Shown here one piece after another: positions 61,581 through 64,000 of a DNA stretch of 64,000 nt. Both the position numbers and the translations under genes were made by a program. The notes beneath the pieces were generated by a model. The model did no database searches and was not told where the DNA came from. It worked only from the letters and a program-made list of their open reading frames with translations. Each line of letters starts with the position of its first letter. The stretch's first letter is position 1. This stretch comes from Tragulus kanchil (Eukaryota > Chordata > Mammalia > Artiodactyla > Tragulidae). Location: contig JAIOJX010000005.1 in NCBI GenBank assembly GCA_022376925.1, forward strand, positions 89,363,501 through 89,427,500, in the 5' to 3' direction.

Positions 61581-63662
61581 GACACTATGTGGCAAGCCTT
61601 CAATATGGCATAGCTCTGAAGATAAGGAACTCTGAGAACTCTTTCTAGGTTGTAGACTCACTATGATGTGTCTCATGGGAAATAGCCTCAGCCAGTCCAG
61701 GGAAGTGGTTAAAGTGTGAAGAAGAACATGGGATTTTTGTTGACAAGCACTCATGTAGCAGATATTGATAATTATCAGTATTTGGGTGATATATGCCAGG
61801 CACTACTGAATACTTTGATGGTGTAGTGATGAATAAGACAGAAAGATATTCCTGCTTCTATGGAACTTGCTTCTGGCAGGACAGATAGGCACTGAACAAT
61901 AACCTAGAAAATTCCCATAGTAATGAGAACTATGCAGAGAAGAAAATGGTTGATGATAAAGCATAGACCAGGCAATCCTAAAGGAAATCAATCCTGAATA
62001 TTTTTTGGAAGTACTGGTGCTGAAGCTGAAGCTCCCATACTTGAGTCACCTGATGCGAAGAACTGACCCACTGGAAAAGATCCCGAAGCAGATTCCTCAC
62101 CATTGAGCCATCACAGAAGCTCCATATATATACACTTGAGAACCCATGGACTGTAGCTCATCAGGCTTTTCCATCCATGGGATTCTCCAGGCAAGAATAC
62201 TGGGATGGGTTGCCATTTCCTTCTTCAGGGGACCTTCCCAACCCAGGAATTAAACTTGTGCTCCCTTCATTGGCAGGCGGATTCTCTACCACTGAGTCAC
62301 CAGGGAAACCAATATTATTCATATTATGGTCACTTTATGTGTTTTTGAAGCTCCAGACCAAGCTAAAAATTAATGAAACTAATGAAAAATTAATGAAAAG
62401 TTATTAGAATCAAAATGTGGAGGTAAAGTAGACTTAACTTTTTAAAGTTTTCTTCTGTAGCTCTACTATGAAGTTTATTATTATTATTTAAAAACTTTTT
62501 ATTTATGTATTTATTGCCTATACTAGGTCTTCATTGTTGCATGGACGACCAGGCTGTACTTTGGGTGGGTATGACCCAGTGGTTAAGACTTTGAACTTTC
62601 AATGTAGGGGATGCAGGTTTGATTCTTGGTCTGGGAACTAAGATCCTATATGCTGCAAGCTGTGGTCCAGAAAAGAAAAAAAAAAAAAAAAGACACTATG
62701 TGGCAAGCCTTCAATATGGCATAGCTCTGAAGATAAGGAACTCTGAGAACTCTTTCTAGGTTGTAGACTCACTATGATGTGTCTCATGGGAAATAGCCTC
62801 AGCCAGTCCAGGGAAGTGGTTAAAGTGTGAAGAAGAACATGGGATTTTTGTTGACAAGCACTCATGTAGCAGATATTGATAATTATCAGTATTTGGGTGA
62901 TATATGCCAGGCACTACTGAATACTTTGATGGTGTAGTGATGAATAAGACAGAAAGATATTCCTGCTTCTATGGAACTTGCTTCTGGCAGGACAGATAGG
63001 CACTGAACAATAACCTAGAAAATTCCCATAGTAATGAGAACTATGCAGAGAAGAAAATGGTTGATGATAAAGCATAGACCAGGCAATCCTAAAGGAAATC
63101 AATCCTGAATATTTTTTGGAAGTACTGGTGCTGAAGCTGAAGCTCCCATACTTGAGTCACCTGATGCGAAGAACTGACCCACTGGAAAAGATCCCGAAGC
63201 AGATTCCTCACCATTGAGCCATCACAGAAGCTCCATATATATACACTTGAGAACCCATGGACTGTAGCTCATCAGGCTTTTCCATCCATGGGATTCTCCA
63301 GGCAAGAATACTGGGATGGGTTGCCATTTCCTTCTTCAGGGGACCTTCCCAACCCAGGAATTAAACTTGTGCTCCCTTCATTGGCAGGCGGATTCTCTAC
63401 CACTGAGTCACCAGGGAAACCAATATTATTCATATTATGGTCACTTTATGTGTTTTTGAAGCTCCAGACCAAGCTAAAAATTAATGAAACTAATGAAAAA
63501 TTAATGAAAAGTTATTAGAATCAAAATGTGGAGGTAAAGTAGACTTAACTTTTTAAAGTTTTCTTCTGTAGCTCTACTATGAAGTTTATTATTATTATTT
63601 AAAAACTTTTTATTTATGTATTTATTGCCTATACTAGGTCTTCATTGTTGCATGGACGACCA
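61460..63662 (+). repeat. Duplication D19, offset 1111
   Basis: 61462-62550 recurs at 62573-63662. Junction 62551-62572 (GTACTTTGGGTGGGTATGACCC) is a degraded form of 61440-61465. It contains a short CHR SINE, a BovB piece and a Bov-A2. Confidence 0.95.
62005..62312. mobile_element. BovB scrap (+) followed by Bov-A2 (-) (copy 63116-63423)
   Basis: 62005-62100 reads GGTGCTGAAGCTGAAGCTCC, CACCTGATGCGAAGAACTGA, a BovB tail in forward orientation. 62140-62312 is antisense Bov-A2 (GGGATTCTCCAGGCAAGAAT, ACTGAGTCACCAGGGAAACC). Confidence 0.8.
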
Positions 63663-63932
63663 GTGGGGGCTACTCTCTAGCTGCAGTGCACAGGCTTCTC
63701 ATCGCAGTAGCTTCCATTGCCGAACACAGGCTATAGGGTGCCAGAGCTTCAGTAGTTGTGGCATGAGGGCTCAATAGTTGCAGTCTCCAGGCTTTAGAGC
63801 ACATGCTCAATCGTTATGGCTCATGGGCTTAGTTGCTCCATGGCATGCGGGATCTTCATGGATCAGGGATCCAACCTGTGTCTCTTGCATTGGCAAGCAA
63901 ACTCTCTACCACTGAGCCACCAGGGAAGTTCC
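63600..63932 (-). mobile_element. CHR-2 type long SINE (truncated first copy 62490-62562)
   Basis: GGGGGCTACTCTCTAGCTGC, GGCTCATGGGCTTAGTTGCT, TTGCATTGGCAAGCAAACTC, ACTGAGCCACCAGGGAAGTT. The earlier copy is cut by the D19 junction. Confidence 0.82.
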
Positions 63933-64000
63933 TGAAGTTTATTATAATTATAAAGTTTATTATGATGATAAAGTTTATTTTCATGAACTACTTTGTGATT

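Overview
The window is mammalian nuclear DNA from a ruminant. The evidence is the dispersed repeats: Bov-A2, Bov-tA and CHR-type tRNA-derived SINEs, a BovB (RTE) LINE fragment and artiodactyl L1 3' ends, over a background of old mammalian MIR and hAT-Charlie (MER5/MER20-like) copies. The Bov-A copies are diverged. The least diverged SINEs are a CHR-like group with a distinctive body, which hints at a ruminant other than cattle or sheep. I cannot name the species.

There is one real gene, CDK1 (cell-division kinase 1, cdc2), on the minus strand. Its CpG-rich promoter is near 25.6-25.8 kb, non-coding exon 1 is near 25.50-25.60 kb, the start codon is at 22277, and the last coding exon lies in the 7.5-9.9 kb region. 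All seven coding exons are recognisable with canonical splice sites and together encode the full 297-residue kinase. The promoter carries two CCAAT boxes about 32 bp apart, a CDE/CHR pair and an E2F-like site, the usual layout for a late cell-cycle gene.

The remaining 38 kb (25.8-64 kb) is intergenic. It holds SINEs, L1 3' ends, one BovB piece, microsatellites and a processed pseudogene of DNAJC8 (49.88-52.56 kb, plus strand) with a poly(A) tail and a target-site duplication.

The dominant structural feature is artificial-looking. At least 19 places carry a head-to-tail, nearly identical duplication of 1.07-1.20 kb, and together they cover most of the window. The unit is almost constant, the content is arbitrary (exons, introns, SINEs, pseudogene), copies differ mainly by homopolymer indels, and many junctions carry 20-60 bases that look like an error-rich version of the sequence expected there. 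I read these as unmerged overlaps or bad gap fills in the assembly, not biology. They place extra copies of CDK1 exons 4, 5, 6, 7 and 8 in an impossible order and split the DNAJC8 pseudogene.

Layout: 0-7.3 kb, sequence 3' of CDK1 (duplications D1-D4); 7.3-25.6 kb, CDK1 (D4-D9), with a U6 snRNA fragment in intron 7 and a SINE against the exon 5 donor; 25.6-25.8 kb, promoter; 25.9-34.9 kb, microsatellites, SINEs and L1 ends (D10); 34.9-38.2 kb, a 5'-truncated L1 interrupted by a SINE (D11); 39-49.7 kb, SINEs, Bov-tA and MIR (D12-D15); 49.8-52.6 kb, DNAJC8 pseudogene (D16); 53-64 kb, SINEs, MER elements and BovB (D17-D19). I found no second functional protein gene, no tRNA or rRNA gene and no CRISPR array.
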